Of a stretch of DNA of 64,000 nucleotides, positions 34,862-43,659 are shown one piece after another. The stretch is from an uncultured Bacteroides sp. (GTDB lineage: Bacteria; Bacteroidota; Bacteroidia; Bacteroidales; Bacteroidaceae): assembly GCA_900552645.1 (NCBI GenBank), contig USAN01000009.1, positions 1-64,000 of the forward strand, in the 5' to 3' direction. Under the pieces are notes generated by a model. The model was not told the origin of the DNA, did not search any database, and saw only the letters and a program-made list of their open reading frames with translations. The translations under genes and the position numbers were made by a program. Position 1 is the stretch's first letter, and each line of letters opens with the position of its first letter.

Positions 34862-35987
34862 ATAATTTCTTTATTATAACTTCTGCAGCTTTTTTAGAGG
34901 CACTTCCTGTACCAAGAATGTTTATAATATTATCGTATTCACCTACCATTCGGTCGTGATAATTACGATCGTAAAGAATTGCTTTTAGCTCCTTCTTTAT
35001 ATTATCTACCTTCATTTCGTGGGCTACTAGCTCTTTTACTACCTCTTTGTTGGCTATAAGGTTTACAAGTGAAATATATTTAACCTTGAGGAAATGTTTT
35101 TTAAGGAACGAGTATAACTTACCTATAGGCGTGTAATAGCATACTATCTGTGGTACTCTGAATATAGCCGTCTCTAGTGTGGCGGTTCCAGAAGTCACTA
35201 AAGCAGCGGTTGAATGCTGTAATATGGAATATGTTTGTCCGAATAGTATTTTGGTATCCTTTGTAATAAATTTATCGTAAAAATCTTTTTCAATTCCAGG
35301 AGCTCCGGCAACAACGAACTGATAGTTATCATTGAACTCTTTTGCTGCATCCATCATTAACGGAAGGTTATCTTTTATTTCCTGTTTGCGGCTACCGGCA
35401 AGCATCGCAATTATAGGTTTGGCAGATAATGAGTTTTTAGAAATAAACTGCTCGAAAGTCTCATTTTGGCTACTCATGAAGTTCTGTACAGCATCCATGC
35501 ATGGATTTCCTACATAATCAATTCTGTAATCGTGCTTCTTGTAAAAATCAATCTCGAAGGGAAGTATTGAGAGCATTTCATCAATATCTCTTTTTATATT
35601 CTTGATCCTATGCTCTTTCCATGCCCATATTTTAGGAGATATATAGTAATATGCAGGGATAGATGTAGCAGATTTAAGAAATGAGGCAATTTTTAGATTG
35701 AATCCTGGATAATCTATCAATATCACTACATCAGGATTCCATCTTACTATATCATCTTTACAATCTTTTAAGTTGCGAAATATCTTATTTAGATTGAGAA
35801 GAACCGGTATGAAGCCCATATAAGCCATTTCACGGTAATGTTTTACACAAGTACCACCTACCTCTTTCATAAGATCGCCACCAAAGAATCTGAATTCGGC
35901 ATTCGGTTCTTTAGCTTTAAGGGCTTTCATAAGATTCGAGGCATGCAAATCGCCCGAGGCTTCGCCGGCTATGAGGTAATATTTCAT
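34848..35987 (-). CDS. lpxB: lipid-A-disaccharide synthase
   Basis: 379 residues of a GT19 glycosyltransferase that condenses UDP-2,3-diacylglucosamine with lipid X in lipid A synthesis. The start MKYYLIAGEASGDLHASNLM and the later YYISPKIWAWKEHRIK, PIIAMLAGSRKQEI and LVTSGTATLETA segments are diagnostic. It overlaps surE by 4 bases (ATGA-type) and is translationally coupled to it, an arrangement usual in Bacteroides. Confidence 0.97.
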   Translation of the reverse strand: MKYYLIAGEASGDLHASNLMKALKAKEPNAEFRFFGGDLMKEVGGTCVKHYREMAYMGFIPVLLNLNKIFRNLKDCKDDIVRWNPDVVILIDYPGFNLKIASFLKSATSIPAYYYISPKIWAWKEHRIKNIKRDIDEMLSILPFEIDFYKKHDYRIDYVGNPCMDAVQNFMSSQNETFEQFISKNSLSAKPIIAMLAGSRKQEIKDNLPLMMDAAKEFNDNYQFVVAGAPGIEKDFYDKFITKDTKILFGQTYSILQHSTAALVTSGTATLETAIFRVPQIVCYYTPIGKLYSFLKKHFLKVKYISLVNLIANKEVVKELVAHEMKVDNIKKELKAILYDRNYHDRMVGEYDNIINILGTGSASKKAAEVIIKKLSNQY

Positions 35988-36754
35988 AAACTATAATTCC
36001 ATGATTTCAGTTCATCCATAACTTCGTATGCGGTAACATCAATCTTTGTAGGAGTAACGGCAACATATCCATTGTCGAGTGCCCAATGATCAGTGCCCTC
36101 ACTTTCGGGTTCTGAATTGTCAAAATTTCCTGTCAGCCAGAAATATTCTCCGCCACGTGGATGGGTGCAAACCTTCCATTCATTTTCCCATGTTCCTTTT
36201 GTCTGTCGACAAATCTTTACTCCTTTATACTCTTTTATATCGGGGAAATTTACGTTCAAACAAATGCCCGGAAGCAGCCCTTTGTCCAAAATATTTCTTG
36301 CTATCATTGCAATATATGGAAGAGTAGCCGAGAAGTCGGCATCTGCACTATGATTACATAAAGAAAATCCTACCGAAGGTATCCCTTTAAGGCAACCTTC
36401 TATTACAATTCCCATAGTGCCTGAATAGTGTACGTTTATGGAAGAGTTATCGCCATGGTTTATACCACCTATTATGATATCGGGAGTGCGAGGTACTATA
36501 GTATGGAGTGCTAGTTTTATGCAGTCAACAGGAGTGCCTGTGCATTTATATATTGTTACATCATCCTCTTTTCTTACTTTATGAAACTTTACGGGGGTTT
36601 CGGAAGTTATGGCACTTCCAGAACCCGAACGCGGTCCGTTAGGAGCCACTACTATAATTTCGCCCATTCCCTTCAGGGCCTTTATCAACTCATTTATTCC
36701 CTTTGCATTAACGCCGTCGTCATTCGACAATAAAAATAATGGTTTGTTACTCAT
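35984..36754 (-). CDS. surE: 5'/3'-nucleotidase SurE
   Basis: 256 residues from the ATG at 36754 (MSNKPLFLLSNDDGVNAKG); an ATG five codons upstream is less likely. SurE is a metal-dependent phosphatase of nucleoside monophosphates. The NDDG motif at 11-14, GPRSGSGSAIT and GTPVDCIKLAL provide the metal and substrate sites. First gene of the surE-lpxB pair, divergent from parA. TAAAGATA at 36781-36788 is a possible -7 box (TATCTTTA on the minus strand). Confidence 0.95.
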   Translation of the reverse strand: MSNKPLFLLSNDDGVNAKGINELIKALKGMGEIIVVAPNGPRSGSGSAITSETPVKFHKVRKEDDVTIYKCTGTPVDCIKLALHTIVPRTPDIIIGGINHGDNSSINVHYSGTMGIVIEGCLKGIPSVGFSLCNHSADADFSATLPYIAMIARNILDKGLLPGICLNVNFPDIKEYKGVKICRQTKGTWENEWKVCTHPRGGEYFWLTGNFDNSEPESEGTDHWALDNGYVAVTPTKIDVTAYEVMDELKSWNYSL

Positions 36755-36884
36755 ATGCCTAAAAATCAATTTTATAGTGGTAAAGATACAATCTTTAATC
36801 TGTTTTTAACCTTTCATAAAGGAAAATTATCTTAATGTTATACAACCTAACAATATTTATCAAATACTTTTATCAATATTTAAT

Positions 36885-36892
36885 TATCTTTG
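36885..36892 (+). promoter_or_regulatory. -7 element upstream of parA
   Basis: TATCTTTG matches TAnnTTTG exactly, 120 bases before the parA start; no TTTG is found at the -33 position. The leader in between contains no obvious structure. Confidence 0.45.
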
Positions 36893-37011
36893 TCGCAATT
36901 AAGTTATTAACAAAAACTTCAAGTTATCAACAGTTTTGAAAATGGCTGCAAATTTTAATATAAATGTTTAATTTATTATTAGTTATTTAGCAGCGAGAAA
37001 AACTGAATATT

Positions 37012-37776
37012 ATGGGAAAGATTATTGCTTTAGCCAATCAAAAGGGGGGCGTGGGTAAGACTACAACTACTATAAATCTGGCTGCTTCTCTTGCTACGTT
37101 GGAGAAAAAAGTATTGGTAATTGATGCTGATCCTCAGGCAAATGCCTCATCTGGGTTGGGAGTGAACATAAAAGATGTTGAATGTTCTGTTTACGAATGC
37201 CTGATAAACGAAACTGATATCCGCGAAGCCATCTATACTACTGATATCGATGGACTTGATATCGTCTCTTCACACATTGACCTTGTGGGAGCAGAGATTG
37301 AAATGCTTAATCTTGAAAGCAGAGAAAACATAATGAAGAAGTTGCTTGAACCTATGAAGAAGGAATATGATTATATTCTAATAGACTGTTCGCCTTCATT
37401 GGGACTGATAACTATAAACGCACTTACTGCTGCCGATTCGGTTATAATACCTGTGCAATGTGAATATTTTGCTTTGGAAGGAATAAGCAAGCTACTGAAT
37501 ACCATAAAGATAATAAAATCTAAGCTTAATCCGTCGCTCGAGATAGAAGGATTCTTACTTACTATGTTTGATTCTCGCCTTCGTCTCGCCAATCAGATAT
37601 ATGACGAAGTTAAAAGACATTTCCAGGAATTAGTGTTCAAGACAGTAATACAGCGCAACGTGAAATTGAGCGAATCTCCAAGTCACGGAATTCCGGTAAT
37701 ACTTTATGATGCCGAATCGACCGGAGCAAAGAATTATCTGGCATTGGCAAAAGAAATAATAACACATAATAAATAA
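37012..37776 (+). CDS. parA: chromosome partitioning ATPase ParA/Soj
   Basis: 254 residues, a P-loop ATPase of the MinD/ParA class. The deviant Walker A KGGVGKTTT lies at about 10-18, with DADPQANASSG and DCSPSLGLITINAL following. It works with ParB to segregate the replication origin region. It heads a five-gene Bacteroidales cluster and is followed by parB after 7 bases. No palindromic parS (GTTTCAC/GTGAAAC) was seen in the window. Confidence 0.96.
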   Translation: MGKIIALANQKGGVGKTTTTINLAASLATLEKKVLVIDADPQANASSGLGVNIKDVECSVYECLINETDIREAIYTTDIDGLDIVSSHIDLVGAEIEMLNLESRENIMKKLLEPMKKEYDYILIDCSPSLGLITINALTAADSVIIPVQCEYFALEGISKLLNTIKIIKSKLNPSLEIEGFLLTMFDSRLRLANQIYDEVKRHFQELVFKTVIQRNVKLSESPSHGIPVILYDAESTGAKNYLALAKEIITHNK

Positions 37777-37783
37777 GTATAGA

Positions 37784-38680
37784 ATGGCAGTACAGAAGAA
37801 ATTTGCTTTAGGACGTGGCCTCGACGCACTTATTTCTACAGAAGAGGTAAAGACTTCCGGTTCGTCCTCTATTAATGAAATAGAACTTTCTAAAATATCA
37901 GTAAATCCTAATCAGCCACGAAGAGAATTCGATCCGGTTGCACTGCAGGAGCTTGCTGACTCAATTTCTGAAATAGGCATAATTCAGCCTGTAACCCTCA
38001 GAAAACTAAATGATGATTCATATCAGATCATTGCCGGCGAACGCCGTTATCGCGCATCAATTCAAGCGGGCCTTAAAAGTGTACCTGCATATATACGTAC
38101 TGCCGATGACGAGAATGTCATGGAAATGGCATTGATTGAAAATATACAGCGCGAAGACCTAAACTCACTTGAAATAGCATTGGCTTATCAGCATCTGCTA
38201 GAGCAGTATGAACTTACGCAGGAAAGACTGAGTGAACGTGTAGGAAAGAAGAGAACTACGATTGCAAATTATCTGCGACTACTAAAACTTCCGGCACAGA
38301 TTCAGGTTGCACTGAAGAATCGTGAAATAGACATGGGGCATGCACGTGCATTGCTGGGACTTGAAGATCCTAAGACACAGATAAGAATATTCAATGAAAT
38401 ACAAAGTCAAAACTATTCTGTAAGAAAAGTAGAAGAGATTGTAAAGGCATTGGGAAGTGGTGAAACGGTGAATAGTGGAGACAAGAAAATTAAACCCAAA
38501 GGTTCTAAACTTTCTGAAGAGTATATGATGCTTAAAAAACATTTGTCGGGTTTCTTTGGTTCTAAAGTTCAGCTATCCTGTACCGCGAAGGGAAAAGGAA
38601 AAATAAGCATACCATTCAACAACGAAGAAGATCTTGAAAGGATAATGGAAATATTCGATTCGTTGAAGAAGAAAGATTAA
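37784..38680 (+). CDS. parB: chromosome partitioning protein ParB
   Basis: 298 residues of a chromosomal ParB. The N-terminal CTPase box (ISVNPNQPRREFDP, IAGERRYRASIQAG, LIENIQREDLN) is followed by the HTH (LTQERLSERVGKKRTTIANYLRLL) and a C-terminal dimerisation region. Cotranscribed with parA. Confidence 0.96.
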   Translation: MAVQKKFALGRGLDALISTEEVKTSGSSSINEIELSKISVNPNQPRREFDPVALQELADSISEIGIIQPVTLRKLNDDSYQIIAGERRYRASIQAGLKSVPAYIRTADDENVMEMALIENIQREDLNSLEIALAYQHLLEQYELTQERLSERVGKKRTTIANYLRLLKLPAQIQVALKNREIDMGHARALLGLEDPKTQIRIFNEIQSQNYSVRKVEEIVKALGSGETVNSGDKKIKPKGSKLSEEYMMLKKHLSGFFGSKVQLSCTAKGKGKISIPFNNEEDLERIMEIFDSLKKKD

Positions 38681-38692
38681 TAAGGTTATATT

Positions 38693-39463
38693 TTGATACG
38701 TAAATTATTAACATACAGCAAGTTTATATTAATATTACTTTTATTAGTATTAATAAACAGTCAGAATGCTTTTTCTCAGAAGGCAAAACAACGTCGTTTA
38801 GGAATAAAAAAAGATACAACGGTAATAAATTCTGAAGTATTGCCACCCGATAGTATTGCTATGCATAACAGCAGAGAGCTTGAAAAGCTTAAGGCACCAA
38901 TAGATACTGCTGCACTTGTGAAAAGAAGCGATTCGGTACCAGCCGACAAGAGGGTGATTAAGAAAACATTTATACCTGATTCCAGAAAAGCTGTTTGGGT
39001 TGCTTTGGTTATACCTGGAGGTGGACAGATCTATAACCGCAAATACTGGAAACTTCCAATTATATACGGAGGATTCATGGGATGTGCCTATGCACTTAAC
39101 TGGAATAACAAGATGTATAAGGATTATTCTCAGGCTTACCTTGATATAATGGATGATGATGCTAACACGAACAGTTTCAATGACTTCCTTCCTCCAAACT
39201 ATAATATAACCGGTCAGGAAGACAGGTTCAAGGAGATTTTCAGAAAGAGAAAAGATATATACCGTCGCCAACGAGACTTGAGTATATTTGCGTTTATAGG
39301 AGTATATTTGTTATCAGTAATAGATGCTTATGTCGATGCCGAATTATCGGACTTCGACATATCAAAAGATATTGGTATGAAGATAGAGCCTGCCATATTC
39401 AATAATGATCGAAAAGGTAATAATTTTAATGCTGTAGGACTACAGTGTAGTATAAAATTTTAA
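38693..39463 (+). CDS. DUF5683 domain protein
   Basis: 256 residues with a TTG start 12 bases after parB. An N-terminal signal/anchor (ILILLLLVLINSQNAFSQ) precedes a low-complexity stretch and then the DUF5683 core (about 95-220; KAVWVALVIPGGGQIYNRKYWKLPIIYGGFMG) with hydrophobic helices. Function unknown; its fixed position between parB and mltD in this order suggests an envelope role. Confidence 0.85.
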   Translation: MIRKLLTYSKFILILLLLVLINSQNAFSQKAKQRRLGIKKDTTVINSEVLPPDSIAMHNSRELEKLKAPIDTAALVKRSDSVPADKRVIKKTFIPDSRKAVWVALVIPGGGQIYNRKYWKLPIIYGGFMGCAYALNWNNKMYKDYSQAYLDIMDDDANTNSFNDFLPPNYNITGQEDRFKEIFRKRKDIYRRQRDLSIFAFIGVYLLSVIDAYVDAELSDFDISKDIGMKIEPAIFNNDRKGNNFNAVGLQCSIKF

Positions 39464-39468
39464 TTTTC

Positions 39469-40740
39469 ATGAAAAAATATTTGTTTTTTGTATTTTTAAA
39501 TGTTCTATTTTTAGGTGTACAGGCACAAACTAAAAGTATAACTGTGCATTCAGCTACAACCGGCAAGGAAGAGGTTATCGAGATTCCGGAAAATATATGG
39601 TCCGAAACAGAGAGTTTATATAATGACTGGCTATCGAAAAATTATATATCTACAGGAGAAAACTGCAGTAATACAGCTACAGGACCTGTAGTAAGTGATT
39701 CTATAATTATTGACAGACTTCAGCGTATACCTTCTATTATTGAAATGCCATTTAATGAACCTGTAAAGAAATTCATTAACTTGTATTCCAATGATTTGCG
39801 TAAACGTGTAGCATTTATGCTTGCGGCCGGTAACTATTATATTCCTACTTTCGAGAAGGCTCTCGATCTTTATGATCTTCCAATGGAACTTAAATATTTG
39901 CCGGTAATAGAGTCGTCGCTTAATCCTACGGCAGTATCGCGCCAGGGTGCAGCAGGATTATGGCAGTTCATGGTAAATACCGGTAAGAATTACGACCTTG
40001 ATAATAACAGTCTTATAGATGAAAGAAGAGATCCTATAAAGTCTACATGGGCAGCCGCTCATTATCTAAAAGACTTATATAATATATATCAGGACTGGAA
40101 TCTTGTGCTTGCTGCATATAACTGCGGTCCGGGTACTATAAATAAAGCTATACGCCGTGCAGGAGGCCAGAAAGACTACTGGCAGATATATAACTATCTT
40201 CCAAAAGAGACCAGAGGATATGTACCTGCATTCATTGCAGCAAACTATATAATGACATATTACTGCGAGCACGGAATATGCCCTATGGAGAGCAAGATGC
40301 CACTGGCAACAGATACAGTGCAGATAAGCAAGGACTTGCATTTACAACAGGTTGCCGAAGTATGCAAGGTAGATATTGACGAACTTCGCGTACTTAATCC
40401 ACAGTATAAAAAAGATATTATTCCGGGTAACAGTATGGTATGCAGTCTTCGACTTCCAACCACCTCTATAGGTACTTTCATTGATAATGAGAAAACCATA
40501 TTTGACTATAAGGCCGATGAACTCCTTACAAAGAGAAGTCGTGTAGCAATAAGTAATAATGCACCTGCTGAAACTTCTCATCACTCTTCAAGAAATTCTG
40601 CAAAATACCACAAAGTTAGAAGAGGTGATACTCTGGGAGCCATTTCAGAGAAATACGGAGTGTCCGTTTCGCAGCTAAGAAGACTTAATAATATAAAAAG
40701 TTCTAATATTACTGCAGGAAAGTCGATAAGAATCAGATAA
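39469..40740 (+). CDS. mltD: membrane-bound lytic transglycosylase D-like, with LysM
   Basis: 423 residues with a signal peptide (to about LGVQAQ). A goose-lysozyme-like SLT domain (about 115-260) has the catalytic Glu in LPVIESSLNPTAVSRQGAAGLWQFM and AAYNCGPGTINKAI. A divergent LysM-like stretch (about 285-330) and a clear LysM at the C-terminus (YHKVRRGDTLGAISEKYG) bind peptidoglycan. It cleaves the glycan with formation of 1,6-anhydro-MurNAc. Confidence 0.93.
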   Translation: MKKYLFFVFLNVLFLGVQAQTKSITVHSATTGKEEVIEIPENIWSETESLYNDWLSKNYISTGENCSNTATGPVVSDSIIIDRLQRIPSIIEMPFNEPVKKFINLYSNDLRKRVAFMLAAGNYYIPTFEKALDLYDLPMELKYLPVIESSLNPTAVSRQGAAGLWQFMVNTGKNYDLDNNSLIDERRDPIKSTWAAAHYLKDLYNIYQDWNLVLAAYNCGPGTINKAIRRAGGQKDYWQIYNYLPKETRGYVPAFIAANYIMTYYCEHGICPMESKMPLATDTVQISKDLHLQQVAEVCKVDIDELRVLNPQYKKDIIPGNSMVCSLRLPTTSIGTFIDNEKTIFDYKADELLTKRSRVAISNNAPAETSHHSSRNSAKYHKVRRGDTLGAISEKYGVSVSQLRRLNNIKSSNITAGKSIRIR

Positions 40741-40784
40741 TTGTTGTTACATGATTGTTTATATACTATATTAATTGTGATTTT

Positions 40785-40815
40785 ATTGTAAAAGTCCTTT
40801 TTTTATATACTTTTG
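40785..40815 (+). promoter_or_regulatory. promoter of relA/spoT
   Basis: TACTTTTG (40808-40815) fits TAnnTTTG, with ATTG (40785-40788) 19 bases upstream as a near -33 box, in the 113-base gap after mltD. Confidence 0.6.
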
Positions 40816-40853
40816 CAACTCACATTATTATTTGAAAGTTATATTATTTTATT

Positions 40854-43121
40854 ATGGATATGGATAAAGAGATACAATGTAAGCAGGAAGATGAGATGAT
40901 TAACCAAGGGTTTCAGAAACTTCTGGACTGCTATCTTGCATCTAAACATAGAAAAAAAGTAGAAATAATAACTAAGGCTTTCAATTTTGCCCGAGAAGCT
41001 CATAAAGGAGTAAAGCGCAGATCGGGCGAGCCATATATAATGCATCCCATTGCAGTTGCAACAATTGTATGCAAGGAAATAGGACTTGGATCTACCTCTA
41101 TATGCGCAGCCCTTTTGCACGATGTAGTAGAGGATACAGATTATACGGTAGAAGACATAGAAAACCTTTTCGGACCTAAAATTGCACAGATTGTAGATGG
41201 CCTAACAAAAATATCGGGCGGTATATTTGGTGATCGTGCATCGGCGCAGGCCGAGAACTTCAAGAAACTTCTTCTTACTATGAGCGACGACATAAGGGTT
41301 ATTCTTATAAAGATAGCCGATCGTCTGCATAACATGCGTACACTTGGTTCGATGCTTCCTACAAAACAGTATAAAATTGCAGGAGAAACTTTATATATAT
41401 ATGCTCCACTTGCCAATAGACTAGGTTTCAATAAAATAAAAACTGAATTAGAAGATCTTAGTTTTAAGTATGAACATCCAGAAGAGTATGCTCAGATAAA
41501 GAAAAAACTAGAGACTACCCAACTTATGCGTGATGCAGTATTCAATGAATTTACTGCACCAATTAAGGCTCAGCTCGACAAGATGGGACTAAAGTATCAG
41601 ATTACTGCAAGAGTAAAGTCGCCCTATTCCATATGGAATAAGATGCAGACCAAACATATATCTTTTGAAGAGATATATGATATACTTGCAGTACGTATAG
41701 TATTTATCCCTAAGGATTCTGAAGAAGAGATAAATGAGTGCTTTAATATCTATGCATCTCTATCCAAAATATATAAACCTCACCCTGAACGTTTGCGTGA
41801 CTGGATTACACATCCTAAAGCCAACGGATATCAGGCGCTGCACGTAACTCTTATGAGTAACCGCGGTCAGTGGATTGAGGTGCAGATAAGAAGTGACAGG
41901 ATGAACGATGTAGCCGAACAGGGATTTGCTGCGCACTGGAAGTATAAAGAAGGAGGAGGCAGTGAAGATGAGGGCGAACTGGAAAAATGGCTTCGTACCA
42001 TCAAGGAGATACTTGATGATCCGCAACCCGATGCAATGGACTTTTTAGATACCATAAAACTTAATCTATTTGCATCCGAAATATTTGTGTTTACACCAAA
42101 AGGCGAAATCAAGACAATGCCACAAAACTGTACGGCTCTAGATTTTGCATTCTCTATTCATACATTCCTTGGCAGTCATTGTATTGGTGCAAAGGTCAAT
42201 CATAAGCTTGTTCCGCTAAGCCACAAGTTGCAAAGTGGCGACCAAGTAGAGATACTTACTTCGAAATCGCAGTATGTACAGCCGTCATGGATTAATTTTG
42301 CCACTACTGCCAAGGCTAAGGCAAAGATACTTGCAATCTTGAAACGAGAACAGCGTGCACTTCAACAAAGAGGAGAAGAAGATGTTATAGAGTTCTTTAA
42401 GCAGAAGGAAGTTGAGTTTACAATACATAATGTAAGCAAGTTGGCATTGTATCATGCACTATCTACTCCCGAAGAACTATATAGTGCAGTAGCAAGAAAA
42501 GATATACTTCTTGGAGATAACGACAAGAATGAAATAATAGGAAAGCCCGTTACAATGGGGTGGAAGAGATATATACCATTCTCTTTCGGAAGTAGTAAGC
42601 CGACTAAGGAAGAAGTTAAAGAAGCGGCTCCTGTAAAGATTGACAGCAAGAAAACGATAAAAATTACTCCGGAAGAGATAAACAAGAATTATAAGATAGC
42701 CGATTGCTGCAAGCCTATTCCAGGTGATGACGTACTTGGAATAATTGACGAAAATAATCAGATAGTAATTCATAAAAGACAATGTCCCGTTGCTACAAAA
42801 CTTAAAAGTAGCTTCGGAAATAAGCTTGTTGCTGTAGAATGGGAAACGGACAGAACTCTATACTTTCCTATCAATATTTACATAAAGGGGATAGATCATA
42901 TAGGATTACTCAATAAGATAACATGTGTTATATCGCAGCAGCTTAATGTTAATATACATAAACTTACAATAGAAGGCAAGGATGGTATTTTTGAAGGAAG
43001 AGTACAGCTGTTGGTTCATGATGTAGAAGATTTGAAGACATTATCGACTAATCTTCGCAAGATAAGTGAAGTCAAGACTGTAACCCGAATTGAAAACTTT
43101 GATGATAAACCGGAAGGCTGA
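40854..43121 (+). CDS. (p)ppGpp synthetase/hydrolase, RelA/SpoT family
   Basis: 755 residues. The HD hydrolase domain (about 30-200) is intact with HDVVEDTD near residue 89. The synthetase domain (about 235-370) has SPYSIWNKMQTKHISFEEIYDILAVRIVF and KANGYQALHVTL. A TGS domain (about 410-475) and an ACT domain at the C-terminus (about 680-750) complete the Rel architecture. With both catalytic domains apparently complete it is probably the bifunctional stringent-response enzyme. Confidence 0.95.
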   Translation: MDMDKEIQCKQEDEMINQGFQKLLDCYLASKHRKKVEIITKAFNFAREAHKGVKRRSGEPYIMHPIAVATIVCKEIGLGSTSICAALLHDVVEDTDYTVEDIENLFGPKIAQIVDGLTKISGGIFGDRASAQAENFKKLLLTMSDDIRVILIKIADRLHNMRTLGSMLPTKQYKIAGETLYIYAPLANRLGFNKIKTELEDLSFKYEHPEEYAQIKKKLETTQLMRDAVFNEFTAPIKAQLDKMGLKYQITARVKSPYSIWNKMQTKHISFEEIYDILAVRIVFIPKDSEEEINECFNIYASLSKIYKPHPERLRDWITHPKANGYQALHVTLMSNRGQWIEVQIRSDRMNDVAEQGFAAHWKYKEGGGSEDEGELEKWLRTIKEILDDPQPDAMDFLDTIKLNLFASEIFVFTPKGEIKTMPQNCTALDFAFSIHTFLGSHCIGAKVNHKLVPLSHKLQSGDQVEILTSKSQYVQPSWINFATTAKAKAKILAILKREQRALQQRGEEDVIEFFKQKEVEFTIHNVSKLALYHALSTPEELYSAVARKDILLGDNDKNEIIGKPVTMGWKRYIPFSFGSSKPTKEEVKEAAPVKIDSKKTIKITPEEINKNYKIADCCKPIPGDDVLGIIDENNQIVIHKRQCPVATKLKSSFGNKLVAVEWETDRTLYFPINIYIKGIDHIGLLNKITCVISQQLNVNIHKLTIEGKDGIFEGRVQLLVHDVEDLKTLSTNLRKISEVKTVTRIENFDDKPEG

Positions 43122-43123
43122 GA

Positions 43124-43471
43124 TCATGTAAGATAATCAAGTTGTCTTCTCATGCTAAGAAGTTCTTCCTTTATTAATTTTAAGCGGTCCACTATCTCGG
43201 CAGTATTAACAACAGTATCACGGTTTGTCTTTAGTTTCTGCTTGGCTCCCTGTAAAGTCATTCCTTTCTCCTTTACCAAATGATATACAAGCCTTATATT
43301 TTCTATATCTTCTTTCTTGTATTGCCTTACATTTCCGGCTGCCTTCTTGGGAGATATTATTGGGAATTCCTTTTCCCAATATCTTAACAGTGATTCGTTT
43401 ACTCCGAACATAGTTGCTACTTCTTTAATTGAGTAGTAAAGTTTAAGTTCTTTATTAGGATTATATGCCAT
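43124..43471 (-). CDS. MerR family transcriptional regulator
   Basis: 115 residues from the ATG at 43471 (MAYNPNKELKLYYSIKEV); an ATG eight codons earlier is less typical. The winged HTH (YYSIKEVATMFGVNESLLRYWEKEFP, then VRQYKKEDIENIRLV) is clear, followed by a short coiled coil. There is no effector domain and no cysteine for metal sensing, so the signal is unknown. Convergent with relA/spoT with a gap of 2 bases. Confidence 0.92.
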   Translation of the reverse strand: MAYNPNKELKLYYSIKEVATMFGVNESLLRYWEKEFPIISPKKAAGNVRQYKKEDIENIRLVYHLVKEKGMTLQGAKQKLKTNRDTVVNTAEIVDRLKLIKEELLSMRRQLDYLT

Positions 43472-43608
43472 AGTTTTATAAGAATGTTTATACAAACATA
43501 AGAAAAAAGATAATCTCTGGAAAGATTAGCATGTCGAATTTGTTTATTTTAATTTTCCTAACATCAATATTTTAGAGATATTATGCCAAAGGAAATAATA
43601 AAACCCAT

Positions 43609-43616
43609 TATCTTTG
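43609..43616 (+). promoter_or_regulatory. -7 element of alaS
   Basis: TATCTTTG matches the consensus 43 bases before the alaS start; the -33 position reads CCAA and is not a match. Confidence 0.5.
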
Positions 43617-43659
43617 CACATTATTTTGAAATTAATAAAATAAATATATAAAAGCGACA

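Noticed and set aside
36755..38700. parS site near parAB
   Set aside because: I looked for GTTTCAC/GTGAAAC palindromes around parAB and elsewhere and saw none; CACGTG occurrences at about 9168 and 46506 lack the flanking bases.
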